Assembly (NCBI GenBank): GCA_910587755.1
Contig: CAJUNZ010000093.1
Coordinates: forward strand, 1-11,032
Length of the DNA: 11,032 bases
Reading direction: 5' to 3'
Origin: an uncultured Acetatifactor sp.
GTDB taxonomy: Bacteria; Bacillota; Clostridia; Lachnospirales; Lachnospiraceae
Shown here piece by piece: positions 1 to 7,056 of the stretch. Each line of letters begins with the position of its first letter. Positions within the stretch are counted from its first letter, which is position 1. The position numbers and the translations under genes are program-made. The notes beneath the pieces were generated by a model. The model was given only the letters and a program-made list of their open reading frames with translations. It was not told the DNA's origin and did not search any database.

Positions 1-76
1 TTGAAGATATAAGGTTTGTAATAAAAAACATAGAGGTAGATTTGACACTACCAATTTTTTGGAGGAGGAAAACATT

Positions 77-967
77 ATGAAAAAACCCATTGCATTACTG
101 CTGGCCCTGGCCATGACAGTATCACTGGCTGCCTGCGGCAGCACACCCGAGGAGAGCGGCACAAGTTCCGACTCAAACGCCACCAGCCAGGAATCCGGCA
201 GCGAGAACCAGGAATCCGACGCTTCCACACCGGATTCAGACAGCGGTGACGCTGACAATCAGGACGGCTTTACCACCGCCGTGGAAGGAAAACTCACCAT
301 GGCCACCAATGCGGCCTTCCCTCCCTACGAGTACATGGAGGGCAGCAATATCGTAGGCATTGACGCCGAGATCGCAGCTGCCATCGCCGGCAAACTGGGA
401 CTGGAACTGCAGATTGACGACATGGAATTTGACTCCATTACCGAAGCCATCAAAAGCGGCAAAGCCGATGTGGGACTGGCCGGCATGACCGTCACTCCCG
501 ACCGCCAGGAGGAAGTAAACTTCACCGTGAGCTACGCCACGGGCGTGCAGGTGGTCATTGTCACCGAAGACAGCGCTATCACCAGTGTGGACGACCTCTT
601 CGCTGAGGGTGCCAGCCATGTGATCGGTGTACAGCGCAATACCACCGGGGACATTTACACCACTGACGACATTGAAAAAAAGGGCCTGGGATCCATTGAC
701 CGCTACAGCAAAGGCGCCGACGCAGTGCAGGCTCTGAAGACCGGAAAAGTGGACTGTGTGGTTATCGACAATGAGCCCGCAAAATCCTTTGTGGCCGAGG
801 TGGAAGGCCTGAAAATCCTTGAGACAGAATACATAACAGAGGATTACGCCGCAGCCATGAGCAAGGACAACACCGCACTGTACGAGGCTGTCAACACCGC
901 ACTGGAGGAACTTCTTGCAGACGGTACCATTCAGTCCATTATCGACAAATATATCGCAGCTGAATAA
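77..967 (+). CDS. Polar amino acid ABC transporter substrate-binding lipoprotein
   Basis: This is the extracellular receptor of an amino acid importer, lipid-anchored outside the membrane (family 3 solute-binding fold, HisJ/GlnH type). The 296-aa product starts with a lysine-containing signal peptide ending in the lipobox LAAC, with Cys20 as the lipidated residue. Residues 21-69 form a Ser/Glu/Asp-rich linker, followed by the binding domain: FPPYEY at 81-86, GIDAEIA at 94-100, and TPDRQEEVNF at 140-149, where Arg143 fits the ligand-carboxylate arginine of the family. ATG 77 is chosen because GGAGGAGG lies at 61-68; an earlier in-frame TTG at 59 overlaps that site. The permease and ATPase genes follow on the same strand, so this heads the operon. 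The exact amino acid cannot be told. No convincing promoter lies in the 76 bases upstream, so it probably begins outside the window. Confidence 0.95.
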   Translation: MKKPIALLLALAMTVSLAACGSTPEESGTSSDSNATSQESGSENQESDASTPDSDSGDADNQDGFTTAVEGKLTMATNAAFPPYEYMEGSNIVGIDAEIAAAIAGKLGLELQIDDMEFDSITEAIKSGKADVGLAGMTVTPDRQEEVNFTVSYATGVQVVIVTEDSAITSVDDLFAEGASHVIGVQRNTTGDIYTTDDIEKKGLGSIDRYSKGADAVQALKTGKVDCVVIDNEPAKSFVAEVEGLKILETEYITEDYAAAMSKDNTALYEAVNTALEELLADGTIQSIIDKYIAAE

Positions 968-1005
968 GCCCCGCACTTCCGGGCAGCGCTGACCGAGTGA
1001 AAAAA

Positions 1006-1031
1006 CAGGGATCCAGGCAGCTGGGTCCCTG
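1006..1031 (+). promoter_or_regulatory. Intercistronic hairpin between binding protein and permease genes
   Basis: An 11-bp stem (one G-T wobble) with a 4-nt loop sits in the 89-nt gap after the binding-protein stop. It has six As before it (1000-1005) and no T-run after it on the plus strand. This suits an RNA-stabilising or partial-attenuation element that keeps binding protein more abundant than permease, which is common in such operons. The role is inferred; on the minus strand the A-run would read as a terminator U-tract. Confidence 0.55.
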
Positions 1032-1056
1032 ATTCATGACAATAGGAGAATCGTGT

Positions 1057-1839
1057 ATGAGACCATCTGCCTCCCAAAGCTGGCCCCTGGTGGCGCCTGA
1101 CTGGCTCCAGAACGGCCCCGGCTGGCTGAACGACATCGGATATGACTTTTACAAAAGCTTTATTTTCGACGACAGATACCAGATGTATATTAAGGGCCTG
1201 GGCAATACCCTGCTTCTGACCCTGCTGGCCCTGCTGATCGGCGTGGCCCTGGGAGTGGTGGTCTCCCTGATCCGCGTCTCCTGGGACAAGAACCACAGCG
1301 AAATGCACGGGGCAGGCAAAATCGCCCTGGGCTTTCTGAATGCCGTTTCAAAAGTTTACCTGACAATCATCCGGGGCACCCCCATGGTAGTGCAGCTGAT
1401 GATCATGTACTTTGTGGTGTTTGCCTCCAGCCGGAACAAGGTCCTGGTGGGAGCTCTGTCCTTTGGCATCAACTCCGGAGCCTATGTGGCGGAGATCATC
1501 CGGGGCGGCATCATGTCCATAGACCAGGGCCAGATGGAGGCAGGCCGCAGCCTGGGCTTTGGCTATGTGGCCACCATGTGCCACATCATACTTCCCCAGG
1601 CCTTCAAAACTGTGCTGCCCACCCTTGCCAACGAGTTTATCGTTCTGCTGAAAGAGACTGCGGTGGCAGGCTACGTGGGCCTCACCGACATAACCTACGC
1701 GGGCAACATCATAGGTGGCAACTGCTATGACTATCTGTTCCCGTTGCTGATGTCTGCCCTGATCTACCTGGTGCTGGTAATGTTCTTCACCTTCCTGGTG
1801 GGCAGGCTGGAAAGGAGGCTGAGAAGCAGTGAGCGCTGA
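1057..1839 (+). CDS. Polar amino acid ABC transporter permease (HisM/GlnP family)
   Basis: This is the membrane channel subunit of the importer, 260 aa. A polar N-terminus of about 45 residues precedes the first membrane segment (about 49-73). RGTP at 106-109 opens the second hydrophobic block, and the loop with EAGRSLGFG (161-169) leading to ILPQA (178-182) is the EAA motif that contacts the ATPase. Further hydrophobic segments lie near 186-205 and 225-249. ATG 1057 is preferred over the in-frame ATG 1036 because AGGAG at 1044-1048 stands 8 nt before it, while 1036 falls just after the hairpin and has no ribosome site. The stop overlaps the ATPase start by 11 nt, implying translational coupling. 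It probably acts as a homodimer, as no second permease is present (inference). Confidence 0.95.
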   Translation: MRPSASQSWPLVAPDWLQNGPGWLNDIGYDFYKSFIFDDRYQMYIKGLGNTLLLTLLALLIGVALGVVVSLIRVSWDKNHSEMHGAGKIALGFLNAVSKVYLTIIRGTPMVVQLMIMYFVVFASSRNKVLVGALSFGINSGAYVAEIIRGGIMSIDQGQMEAGRSLGFGYVATMCHIILPQAFKTVLPTLANEFIVLLKETAVAGYVGLTDITYAGNIIGGNCYDYLFPLLMSALIYLVLVMFFTFLVGRLERRLRSSER

Positions 1840-2572
1840 TTATATCATCCAGGCAGAAAACCTGCAGAAACATTTTGACGGGGGCGGAATCAAAGCCCTG
1901 GACGGCGTAACCGCCTCCATTCACAGGGGAGAAGTAGTAGTGGTTATCGGTCCCTCCGGCTCCGGCAAATCCACCTTCCTTCGGTGCCTGAACCTGCTGG
2001 AAGTCCCCACAGGGGGCCGGGTGCTCTTTGAAGGCGCGGACATCACCTCCAAAAGCGCCAACATCAATCTCCATCGGCAGAAGATGGGAATGGTGTTTCA
2101 GCACTTTAACCTCTTTCCCCACATGACCATCCTGAAAAACATGACCCTGGCCCCCAGAAAACTCCTGAAAAAATCTCAGCAGGAAGCGGACAAAAAGGCC
2201 CTGGAGCTTCTGGGCCGGGTAAACCTGGCAGACCGGGCCGGCGCCTATCCCAGCCAGCTCTCCGGCGGCCAGAAACAGCGTATCGCCATTGTGCGGGCCC
2301 TGTGCATGGACCCGGAAGTCATGCTCTTCGACGAGCCCACCTCTGCCCTGGATCCGGAAATGGTGGGGGAAGTTCTGGAAGTCATGAAGGAGCTGGCAAA
2401 AGAAGGAATGACCATGGTAGTGGTCACTCATGAGATGGGATTTGCCAGAGAAGTGGCTGACCGTGTTATCTTTATGGAAGAGGGAAAAATCGTGGAAGAA
2501 GGCACCCCCGAGGAGATTTTCTCCGCGCCGAAACAGCCCCGCACCAGGGACTTTCTGGCCAAGGTGCTGTAA
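1829..2572 (+). CDS. Polar amino acid ABC transporter ATP-binding protein (GlnQ/HisP family)
   Basis: This is the cytoplasmic ATPase that powers the importer, 247 aa, the usual length for GlnQ-type subunits. All motifs are present in order: Walker A GPSGSGKST at 41-49, Q-loop Gln91, signature LSGGQ at 144-148, Walker B VMLFDEP from 164, D-loop SALD, and switch His201 in THEMGF. The start is GTG 1829, backed by AAAGGAGG at 1811-1818 inside the end of the permease gene. The product ends cleanly, followed by a 3' structured region and a terminator, so this is the last gene of the operon. The substrate is a polar amino acid by family, not resolved further. Confidence 0.96.
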   Translation: MSADYIIQAENLQKHFDGGGIKALDGVTASIHRGEVVVVIGPSGSGKSTFLRCLNLLEVPTGGRVLFEGADITSKSANINLHRQKMGMVFQHFNLFPHMTILKNMTLAPRKLLKKSQQEADKKALELLGRVNLADRAGAYPSQLSGGQKQRIAIVRALCMDPEVMLFDEPTSALDPEMVGEVLEVMKELAKEGMTMVVVTHEMGFAREVADRVIFMEEGKIVEEGTPEEIFSAPKQPRTRDFLAKVL

Positions 2573-2676
2573 TTATACTGCACACCAGTTAAATATGCAG
2601 TACAACTCGACTGCAGACCGCCAGCCAGGTGCTTTCACGAGTACACCACTGTAAATCCTGGCGATCTGCAGTATAA
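2573..2676. repeat. Nested inverted repeats after the ABC operon (mutually exclusive stems)
   Basis: Starting at the base after the ATPase stop, a perfect 10-bp inverted repeat (2573-2582 with 2667-2676, TTATACTGCA type) encloses a second one: 2610-2624 with 2658-2672, 14 of 15 pairs with one C/A mismatch. The two share bases 2667-2672, so only one can form at a time. A third pairing, 2591-2597 with 2679-2685 (AAATATG/CATATTT), is compatible with the inner stem. It could be a folded 3' UTR or a small palindromic intergenic repeat. The pairing is seen; the function is unknown. Confidence 0.6.
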
Positions 2677-2692
2677 GACATATTTGAGATAC

Positions 2693-2724
2693 AAAAGGGA
2701 GATGCCAGGCACCTCCCTTTTTTT
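2693..2724 (+). terminator. Rho-independent terminator of the ABC operon
   Basis: AAAAGGGAG pairs with CTCCCTTTT around a short loop, with one internal A/C mismatch, and ends in seven Ts (2718-2724). The four As at its left side could give weak termination in the other direction for the phosphofructokinase gene ending at 2740. Confidence 0.85.
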
Positions 2725-2739
2725 CATGCAGTCTTCGCT

Positions 2740-3981
2740 TTATTTCTTCTTCAGCACCAGATGCTGAGGCAGACCATTTACCATGAACGGCTGATAATCT
2801 CCATGGATCAGGGGCTCAATGTAGTTGATGAATTCATCCGTCACATAGTTGCCTTCCCTGTTCAGCCAGGAACGGGGAACAAGCTTCTCATGGTTGGCAA
2901 TGCGATGTACATCATAGATGCCCACAGTGCTCTGGTAAGGATCGTCAGAAACACGGTCGATAACCACCATCTTGCCGGAATCGCCCTCATGAGCCGCCTT
3001 CACTGCTGCGCCGCCCACTGCGAACGCCTCGTCGATATCCACGCGGGATGCCATATGGGACGCGCTCCTCTGAAGGGTGGAGAACTCCACGCTGCGGGTC
3101 TTGCAGCCGATCTCTGCGCCCAGGAAGCCTGCCAGATATGCTGCAGTTCCCTGAAGCTGCTTATGGCCGAATGCATCCACATAGTCTCCGCCGCCGGACA
3201 GTTCACAGACGTACCTGCCGTCCTCCAGCTTAATACCCTCGGACACCGCAATAACCACCGTTTTCTTTTTCTTCAGCAGCTCCCTGGTGTGTTTCAGGAA
3301 CTTGTCAATGTCAAAAGGAATCTCGGGCAGATAGATTGCGTCGGGTCCGTCGCACTCATCCGTCTTAGCCAGGGCTGTTGCGCCTGTAAGCCATCCTGCA
3401 TTCCGCCCCATGACCTCGATGACTGTGATGATCTCCTTGTTGTAGGTCAGTCCCAGAGCGTCGCGGATGATCTCCTTGGTGGAAGTTGCAATGTACTTGG
3501 CAGCGCTGCCGAAGCCGGGCGTATGATCCGTAAGAGCCAGGTCGTTGTCTATGGTCTTGGGCACGCCCAGGAACTTCTGATGATGTCCCTTGATAATTGC
3601 ATAGTCTGACAGCTTCTTGATGGTGTCCATGGAATCGTTGCCGCCGATGTAGATAAATGCTTCGATATCCAGTTTCTCCATAATCTGGAACAGCTTCTCA
3701 TAGATCTCCGGATTCTCGTGGATATCCGGCAGCTTATACCGGCAGGAGCCCAGGAATGCGGACGGTGTACGCTTGAGCAGCTCGATGTCAATGTCGGAAT
3801 GAATCTGGGTGGACAGATCCACATACATCTCATCCAGGAAACCCTGAACGCCGTGAAGCATTCCATACACCTTGTGGAATCCCCTCTCCTTGGCCGTCTT
3901 GTAGACGCCTGCCAGGCTGGAATTAATCACGGCGGTGGGGCCTCCCGACTGCCCTACAACAATATTACGTTTCTTTGCCAT
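2740..3981 (-). CDS. pfp: 6-phosphofructokinase, probably diphosphate-dependent (PPi-PFK)
   Basis: This PfkA-superfamily enzyme phosphorylates fructose 6-phosphate to fructose 1,6-bisphosphate in cytosolic glycolysis; 413 aa is longer than the roughly 320-aa bacterial ATP-PFK. The nucleotide or PPi-binding start reads GQSGGPTAVINSS (10-22). At 113-117 the motif is GGNDS, where ATP enzymes have GGDGS, and at 141-147 it is PKTIDND, where ATP enzymes have PGTIDND. The Asp116 and Lys142 substitutions are the known pair that favours pyrophosphate over ATP. MGRNAGW (191-197) supplies the substrate-binding MGR motif. The start is ATG 3981, with GGAGGA at 3990-3995 8 nt away; a longer in-frame reading to 4089 runs through the promoter and is rejected. 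It has its own promoter and is preceded on the same strand by a 57-aa gene. PPi use is inferred from residues only, and the reaction may be reversible. Confidence 0.93.
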   Translation of the reverse strand: MAKKRNIVVGQSGGPTAVINSSLAGVYKTAKERGFHKVYGMLHGVQGFLDEMYVDLSTQIHSDIDIELLKRTPSAFLGSCRYKLPDIHENPEIYEKLFQIMEKLDIEAFIYIGGNDSMDTIKKLSDYAIIKGHHQKFLGVPKTIDNDLALTDHTPGFGSAAKYIATSTKEIIRDALGLTYNKEIITVIEVMGRNAGWLTGATALAKTDECDGPDAIYLPEIPFDIDKFLKHTRELLKKKKTVVIAVSEGIKLEDGRYVCELSGGGDYVDAFGHKQLQGTAAYLAGFLGAEIGCKTRSVEFSTLQRSASHMASRVDIDEAFAVGGAAVKAAHEGDSGKMVVIDRVSDDPYQSTVGIYDVHRIANHEKLVPRSWLNREGNYVTDEFINYIEPLIHGDYQPFMVNGLPQHLVLKKK

Positions 3982-4038
3982 TTTAACAGTCCTCCAATAA
4001 AATAATTTGTGCAGACATACATTCTTTCCATCTGTAAA

Positions 4039-4067
4039 ATCATAGCAGAATGAGAGCAAAATTACAA
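4039..4067 (-). promoter_or_regulatory. SigmaA-type promoter of the phosphofructokinase gene
   Basis: On the minus strand, TTGTAA (4062-4067) and TATGAT (4039-4044) are separated by exactly 17 nt. This places the transcript start near 4032, about 50 nt before the ATG at 3981. It is a prediction from sequence match and position. Confidence 0.65.
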
Positions 4068-4155
4068 CTAAAAAATCGCATATTTCCACTGTTTTTCTGA
4101 AATTCCTGCCAGTTTTCTCCGCTGAAGCCCTTTTCCGGGCGCCTGGAAAGATTTT

Positions 4156-4329
4156 TTATGTCATAATACTGTAACTCATCCATTCATAGAGCAGTTTCGT
4201 GCCCTCTGTGATCTCCGGCGGCAGCAGCGCACGAGCCACCAGTTTCAGCTCATCCTCCTCCTGATCCGTGCGTCTCAGACGGGCATAATCGCCGTCGATC
4301 TCTGCCACAATATATTCAAATCTGTTCAT
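4156..4329 (-). CDS. Small conserved-looking hypothetical protein, 57 aa
   Basis: A 57-residue acidic or mixed-charge protein with no signal peptide or membrane segment. The pattern EIDGDYARLRR near 9-19 and then VARALLPPEITEGTKL near 29-44 resembles the short beta-rich DUF3006-type proteins (IxGDYAxL ... LLPxxxxEG), but that resemblance is from memory and weak. ATG 4329 is chosen because AGGAG at 4337-4341 lies 7 nt upstream. A longer in-frame reading to 4488 would run through the groEL terminator hairpin and has no ribosome site. It lies between groEL and the phosphofructokinase gene on the same strand, and could be transcribed by read-through past the groEL hairpin or from an unseen promoter. 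Function unknown. Confidence 0.72.
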   Translation of the reverse strand: MNRFEYIVAEIDGDYARLRRTDQEEDELKLVARALLPPEITEGTKLLYEWMSYSIMT

Positions 4330-4409
4330 ACCTTCTCTCCTGTTTTCTGCCTCTCTCCGATTCCTTCCATGCTTCCTCTCGTTCAAAAAGCATGGAGCCT
4401 GTGAGGCAA

Positions 4410-4441
4410 GAAAGGCGAAGGAGTCTGCCCCTTCGCCTTTC
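4410..4441 (-). terminator. Candidate groESL terminator
   Basis: A perfect 12-bp stem (GGAAAGGCGAAG type arms, 4410-4421 with 4430-4441) has an 8-nt loop and lies 67 nt past the groEL stop. On the minus strand the following bases are only mildly T-rich (TTTCTTG), so termination may be incomplete and could leak into the 57-aa gene. Confidence 0.6.
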
Positions 4442-4507
4442 CATCTGATCCCTGAGCCGTAGCTTAAGAGAATAAATCCACTTCTCAAGTCATGCGCAGA
4501 TGTGAAA

Positions 4508-6133
4508 TTACATCATTCCGCCCATTCCGCCTGCACCTGCGGGCATTGCGGGAGTTTCCTCCTTAATGTTGGCCACAACGCTCTCGGTGGTCAACAGTGT
4601 GCTTGCCACGCTGGTAGCGTTCTGCAGCGCGCTCCTGGTAACTTTGACAGGATCAAGGATACCTGCGTTCACCATGTCAACATACTCCTCTTTCAGCACG
4701 TCAAAGCCCACGCCTGCTGCGGACTCTCTCACCTTGTTGATGATAACGCTGCCCTCCAGGCCTGCGTTTGCCGCAATGTGATACAGAGGTGCTTCCAGAG
4801 CCTTCAGCACGATATTGGCACCAGTCTTCTCGTCGCCTTCCAGCGTCTCCGCCAGCTTGACAACCTCTTTTGCAGCATGGACATATGCGGAGCCGCCGCC
4901 GCAGATAATGCCCTCTTCCACTGCTGCCCTGGTAGCTGCCAGAGCATCCTCCATGCGGAGTTTGGCTTCCTTCATCTCTGTCTCTGTAGCAGCGCCCACG
5001 CGGATAACTGCCACGCCGCCTGCCAGCTTCGCAAGCCTCTCCTGAAGCTTCTCCCTGTCGAAGTCGGATGTGGTCTCCTCGATCTGCTTCTTGATCTGTC
5101 CGATCCTGGCCTGAATCTCATCCTTCTGGCCCTCGCCGTCCACGATCACAGTGTTCTCCTTCTGCACCTTCACGGACTTTGCATGGCCCAGCATATCCAT
5201 GGTGGTGTCCTTCAGCTCATAGCCCAGGTCGGAACTGATCACAGTGCCGCCTGTGAGGATGGCGATATCCTGCAGCATATCCTTCCTTCTGTCGCCGTAG
5301 CCGGGAGCCTTCACAGCCACTACATTGAAGGTGCCGCGGAGCTTGTTGACGATCAGAGTGGTCAGAGCCTCCCCTTCCACATCCTCAGCAATGATCAACA
5401 GCTTCGCGCCGGACTGAACGATCTGCTCCAGAAGGGGCAGGATCTCCTGAATGTTGGAGATTTTCTTGTCTGTGATGAGGATGCAGGGATTCTCCAGAGT
5501 CGCCTCCATCTTGTCCATGTCGGTGGCCATATATGCAGAGATATAGCCCCTGTCAAACTGCATTCCTTCCACCAGATCAAGCTCTGTCTGCATGGTCTTG
5601 GACTCTTCAATGGTGATAACGCCGTCCCCGCTGACCTTCTCCATGGCATCTGCCACCAGCTGGCCCACTTCCTCATCCCCTGCGGAGATAGCGGCAACCC
5701 TGGCAATATGCTCTTTGCCGTTGACCTTCTGGCTCATCTTGGAGATGGCATCCACGGCACTCTCCGTAGCCTTCTTCATACCCCTTCTGAGAATGATGGG
5801 GTTTGCGCCCGCTGCCAGGTTCTTAATACCCGCATTTACCATCGCCTGAGCCAGAACTGTAGCTGTGGTGGTACCGTCGCCTGCCACATCGTTGGTCTTG
5901 GTGGCAACTTCCTTTACCAGCTGTGCTCCCATGTTCTCAAAGGCATCTGCAAGCTCGATCTCCTTTGCAATGGTAACACCGTCATTTGTGATCAGGGGAG
6001 CGCCGAAAGACTTATCCAGCACAACATTCCTTCCCTTGGGTCCCAGAGTCACCCTTACGGTGTCTGACAGCTGATTGACACCGGACTCTAATGCTGCACG
6101 GGCTTCTGCTCCGTATTTAATCTCTTTTGCCAT
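4508..6133 (-). CDS. groEL: Chaperonin GroEL (Hsp60)
   Basis: The product is the ATP-driven folding chamber of the cytosol: two stacked seven-membered rings capped by GroES. The 541 aa match the family's usual length. Visible landmarks are LGPKGRNVVLDKSFG (30-44), the phosphate and metal-binding GDGTTT at 85-90 with catalytic Asp86, and a Gly/Met-rich tail ending GGMGGMM. ATG 6133 gives the canonical MAKEIKYG start with GGAGG at 6144-6148. An in-frame ATG at 6142 leaves almost no spacing from that site and is rejected. It is second in the groESL operon, unusually far (255 nt) from groES. Expression should follow HrcA/CIRCE control upstream of groES. A long antisense frame across the gene is a codon-bias shadow. 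Confidence 0.98.
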   Translation of the reverse strand: MAKEIKYGAEARAALESGVNQLSDTVRVTLGPKGRNVVLDKSFGAPLITNDGVTIAKEIELADAFENMGAQLVKEVATKTNDVAGDGTTTATVLAQAMVNAGIKNLAAGANPIILRRGMKKATESAVDAISKMSQKVNGKEHIARVAAISAGDEEVGQLVADAMEKVSGDGVITIEESKTMQTELDLVEGMQFDRGYISAYMATDMDKMEATLENPCILITDKKISNIQEILPLLEQIVQSGAKLLIIAEDVEGEALTTLIVNKLRGTFNVVAVKAPGYGDRRKDMLQDIAILTGGTVISSDLGYELKDTTMDMLGHAKSVKVQKENTVIVDGEGQKDEIQARIGQIKKQIEETTSDFDREKLQERLAKLAGGVAVIRVGAATETEMKEAKLRMEDALAATRAAVEEGIICGGGSAYVHAAKEVVKLAETLEGDEKTGANIVLKALEAPLYHIAANAGLEGSVIINKVRESAAGVGFDVLKEEYVDMVNAGILDPVKVTRSALQNATSVASTLLTTESVVANIKEETPAMPAGAGGMGGMM

Positions 6134-6388
6134 GATAATCATGCCTCCATTTTCCTATTATGAAATCTTTGCTGACTTTTTACGAAATTTTTCTCTCATC
6201 CTGTGGTTCTTCCATCCCTGCTCCACAAGCCTGCCACAATTCACCGGCACACGCTCTCATTGGCATATCCCGCCCTGATTCAGCTTCCTGCCTTGTTACA
6301 GAGAACACGCTCCCTTCTGCCGCCGCAGCCTTCCTTTACAGGCCCTATTGCATTACCGGCCTGCCAGGGAAATACCGCCCGCAGGGTT
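6134..6388 (-). other. Long groES-groEL spacer
   Basis: These 255 nt separate groES from groEL, whereas most operons of this type have a few tens of bases. On the minus strand it contains a 6-bp GC stem (6339-6344 with 6358-6363, CAGGCC/GGCCTG) and a 7-bp stem with one wobble formed by CTTGTGG and CCACAGG near 6200-6230. Only very short frames without good ribosome sites occur. No terminator T-run is seen, so read-through from groES is expected. Confidence 0.7.
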
Positions 6389-6676
6389 TCAGCTGTTGAT
6401 GACAGCCAGGATATCGTTCTGTTTTACAATAATGAACTCTTCCTCGTCAAGCTTAACTTCTGTTCCTGCATACTTGGAGTAGATCACATTATCTCCCACT
6501 TTGACTTCCATCTTTACTTCCTTGCCGTCCACCATGCCGCCGGGGCCCACAGCAACCACTTCAGCCTGCTGAGGCTTCTCCTTGCTCTGTCCAGGAAGGA
6601 CGATGCCGGATTTTGTAGTCTCTTCTGCAACTAACTGCTTCAATACAACCCTGTCACCTAACGGTACTAATTTCAT
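6389..6676 (-). CDS. groES: Co-chaperonin GroES (Hsp10)
   Basis: The product is the seven-membered lid of the GroEL chamber. At 95 aa it has the family's normal size, with the opening LVPLGDRVVLKQ (3-14), the mobile loop around 17-35 carrying the GroEL-binding tripeptide IVL (25-27), and the roof loop VGPGGMVDG (43-51). ATG 6676 follows AGGAGG at 6683-6689; the in-frame ATG at 6694 lies beyond that site and is rejected. It is the first gene of groESL. A perfect CIRCE operator and a sigmaA-like promoter lie directly upstream, indicating repression by HrcA and release on heat or misfolding stress. Confidence 0.97.
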   Translation of the reverse strand: MKLVPLGDRVVLKQLVAEETTKSGIVLPGQSKEKPQQAEVVAVGPGGMVDGKEVKMEVKVGDNVIYSKYAGTEVKLDEEEFIIVKQNDILAVINS

Positions 6677-6710
6677 GATAATTCCTCCTGTCATATACTG
6701 TTATTTCTTG

Positions 6711-6737
6711 TTAGCACTCATTTAATTCGAGTGCTAA
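6711..6737 (-). promoter_or_regulatory. CIRCE operator (HrcA binding site)
   Basis: TTAGCACTC, nine bases, GAGTGCTAA: both 9-nt arms match the CIRCE consensus exactly with the standard 9-nt spacer. It sits just after the predicted start of transcription of groES, the standard place for HrcA repression. hrcA itself is not in the window. Confidence 0.97.
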
Positions 6738-6749
6738 TCATCAAAACAT

Positions 6750-6778
6750 ATAATAATTTCATCCCTTTGTCTTTGCAA
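6750..6778 (-). promoter_or_regulatory. SigmaA-type promoter of groESL
   Basis: Minus-strand TTGCAA (6773-6778) and TATTAT (6750-6755) are 17 nt apart, putting the transcript start near 6743, directly at the edge of CIRCE. Farther upstream, 6809-6860 is almost pure pyrimidine on the plus strand (purine on the groES strand), a compositional oddity that could act as an upstream A-rich element. Confidence 0.75.
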
Positions 6779-6863
6779 ACACATCCTCAGAAAAGCAAAG
6801 TTCAATATCCATCTTATTCTCATTTTATCTCTTTTTTTCTCTCTTTATCTCACTTCCTCTATA

Positions 6864-6901
6864 TGGAACTGATTTTATATTTATTTTAGAAATAAGTTCC
6901 A
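6864..6901. repeat. AT-rich imperfect inverted repeat
   Basis: TGGAACT (6864-6870) pairs with AGTTCCA (6895-6901). After one G/A mismatch, ATTT (6872-6875) pairs with AAAT (6890-6893), leaving a 14-nt AT-rich loop. It lies between the groES control region and the damaged small gene that follows, so it may be an operator or terminator. No T-run marks it clearly as the latter. Confidence 0.4.
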
Positions 6902-7056
6902 AAACATTTTCACAGAACTAATGCCTATCCTGGGGTAAACTTTATTCCAGGGACTGCCGATATAGATAACATAAGAGAACCAACGGCACTGGCACTGTTG
7001 AAATACACATCCAAGGAGGGATTGTCGCAGCAAAAGGAATTCAGAGCGGTTTCAAA
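6896..7056 (+). other. Probable 5' remnant of the following small gene, in shifted frames
   Basis: One frame is open from 6896 and reads plausibly as protein (NAYPGVNFIPGTADIDN near 6920-6970) but has no start codon. The frame of the downstream ORF opens only after a TAA at 6967-6969 and already reads convincingly as coding from about 6985 (GTVEIHIQGG). Joining them requires a net one-base change somewhere near 6971-6985. This suggests a frameshifted or decayed 5' end, though the upstream piece could be chance. Confidence 0.35.

Noticed and set aside
42..47. Perfect TTGACA -35 hexamer upstream of the binding-protein gene
   Set aside because: A -10 at the right distance would fall on the ribosome site and start codon, and none is present.
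2590..2654. A 19-codon plus-strand frame in the palindromic region after the ABC operon
   Set aside because: No ribosome site, and it lies wholly within the inverted repeats, which explain its sequence.
4330..4488. N-terminal extension of the 57-aa protein to 110 aa
   Set aside because: It would translate the groEL terminator hairpin and has no ribosome site, whereas ATG 4329 has a good one.
4502..6067. A 521-codon open frame on the plus strand across groEL
   Set aside because: It is exactly antisense to an intact, fully recognisable groEL; its Cys/His-rich composition is a codon-bias shadow and it has no ribosome site.
6134..6185. Second promoter for groEL (CATAAT-like -10 just before its ribosome site)
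   Set aside because: The -35 region matches only about half the consensus at 17 nt, so it is not supportable.
6149..6235. A 28-codon minus-strand frame in the groES-groEL spacer
   Set aside because: No proper ribosome site, composition not convincing, and many frames of this length are expected by chance.
6971..6985. Programmed -1 frameshift joining the two frames of the plus-strand small gene
   Set aside because: No X-XXY-YYZ slippery heptamer is present at the junction and the upstream frame lacks a start codon.
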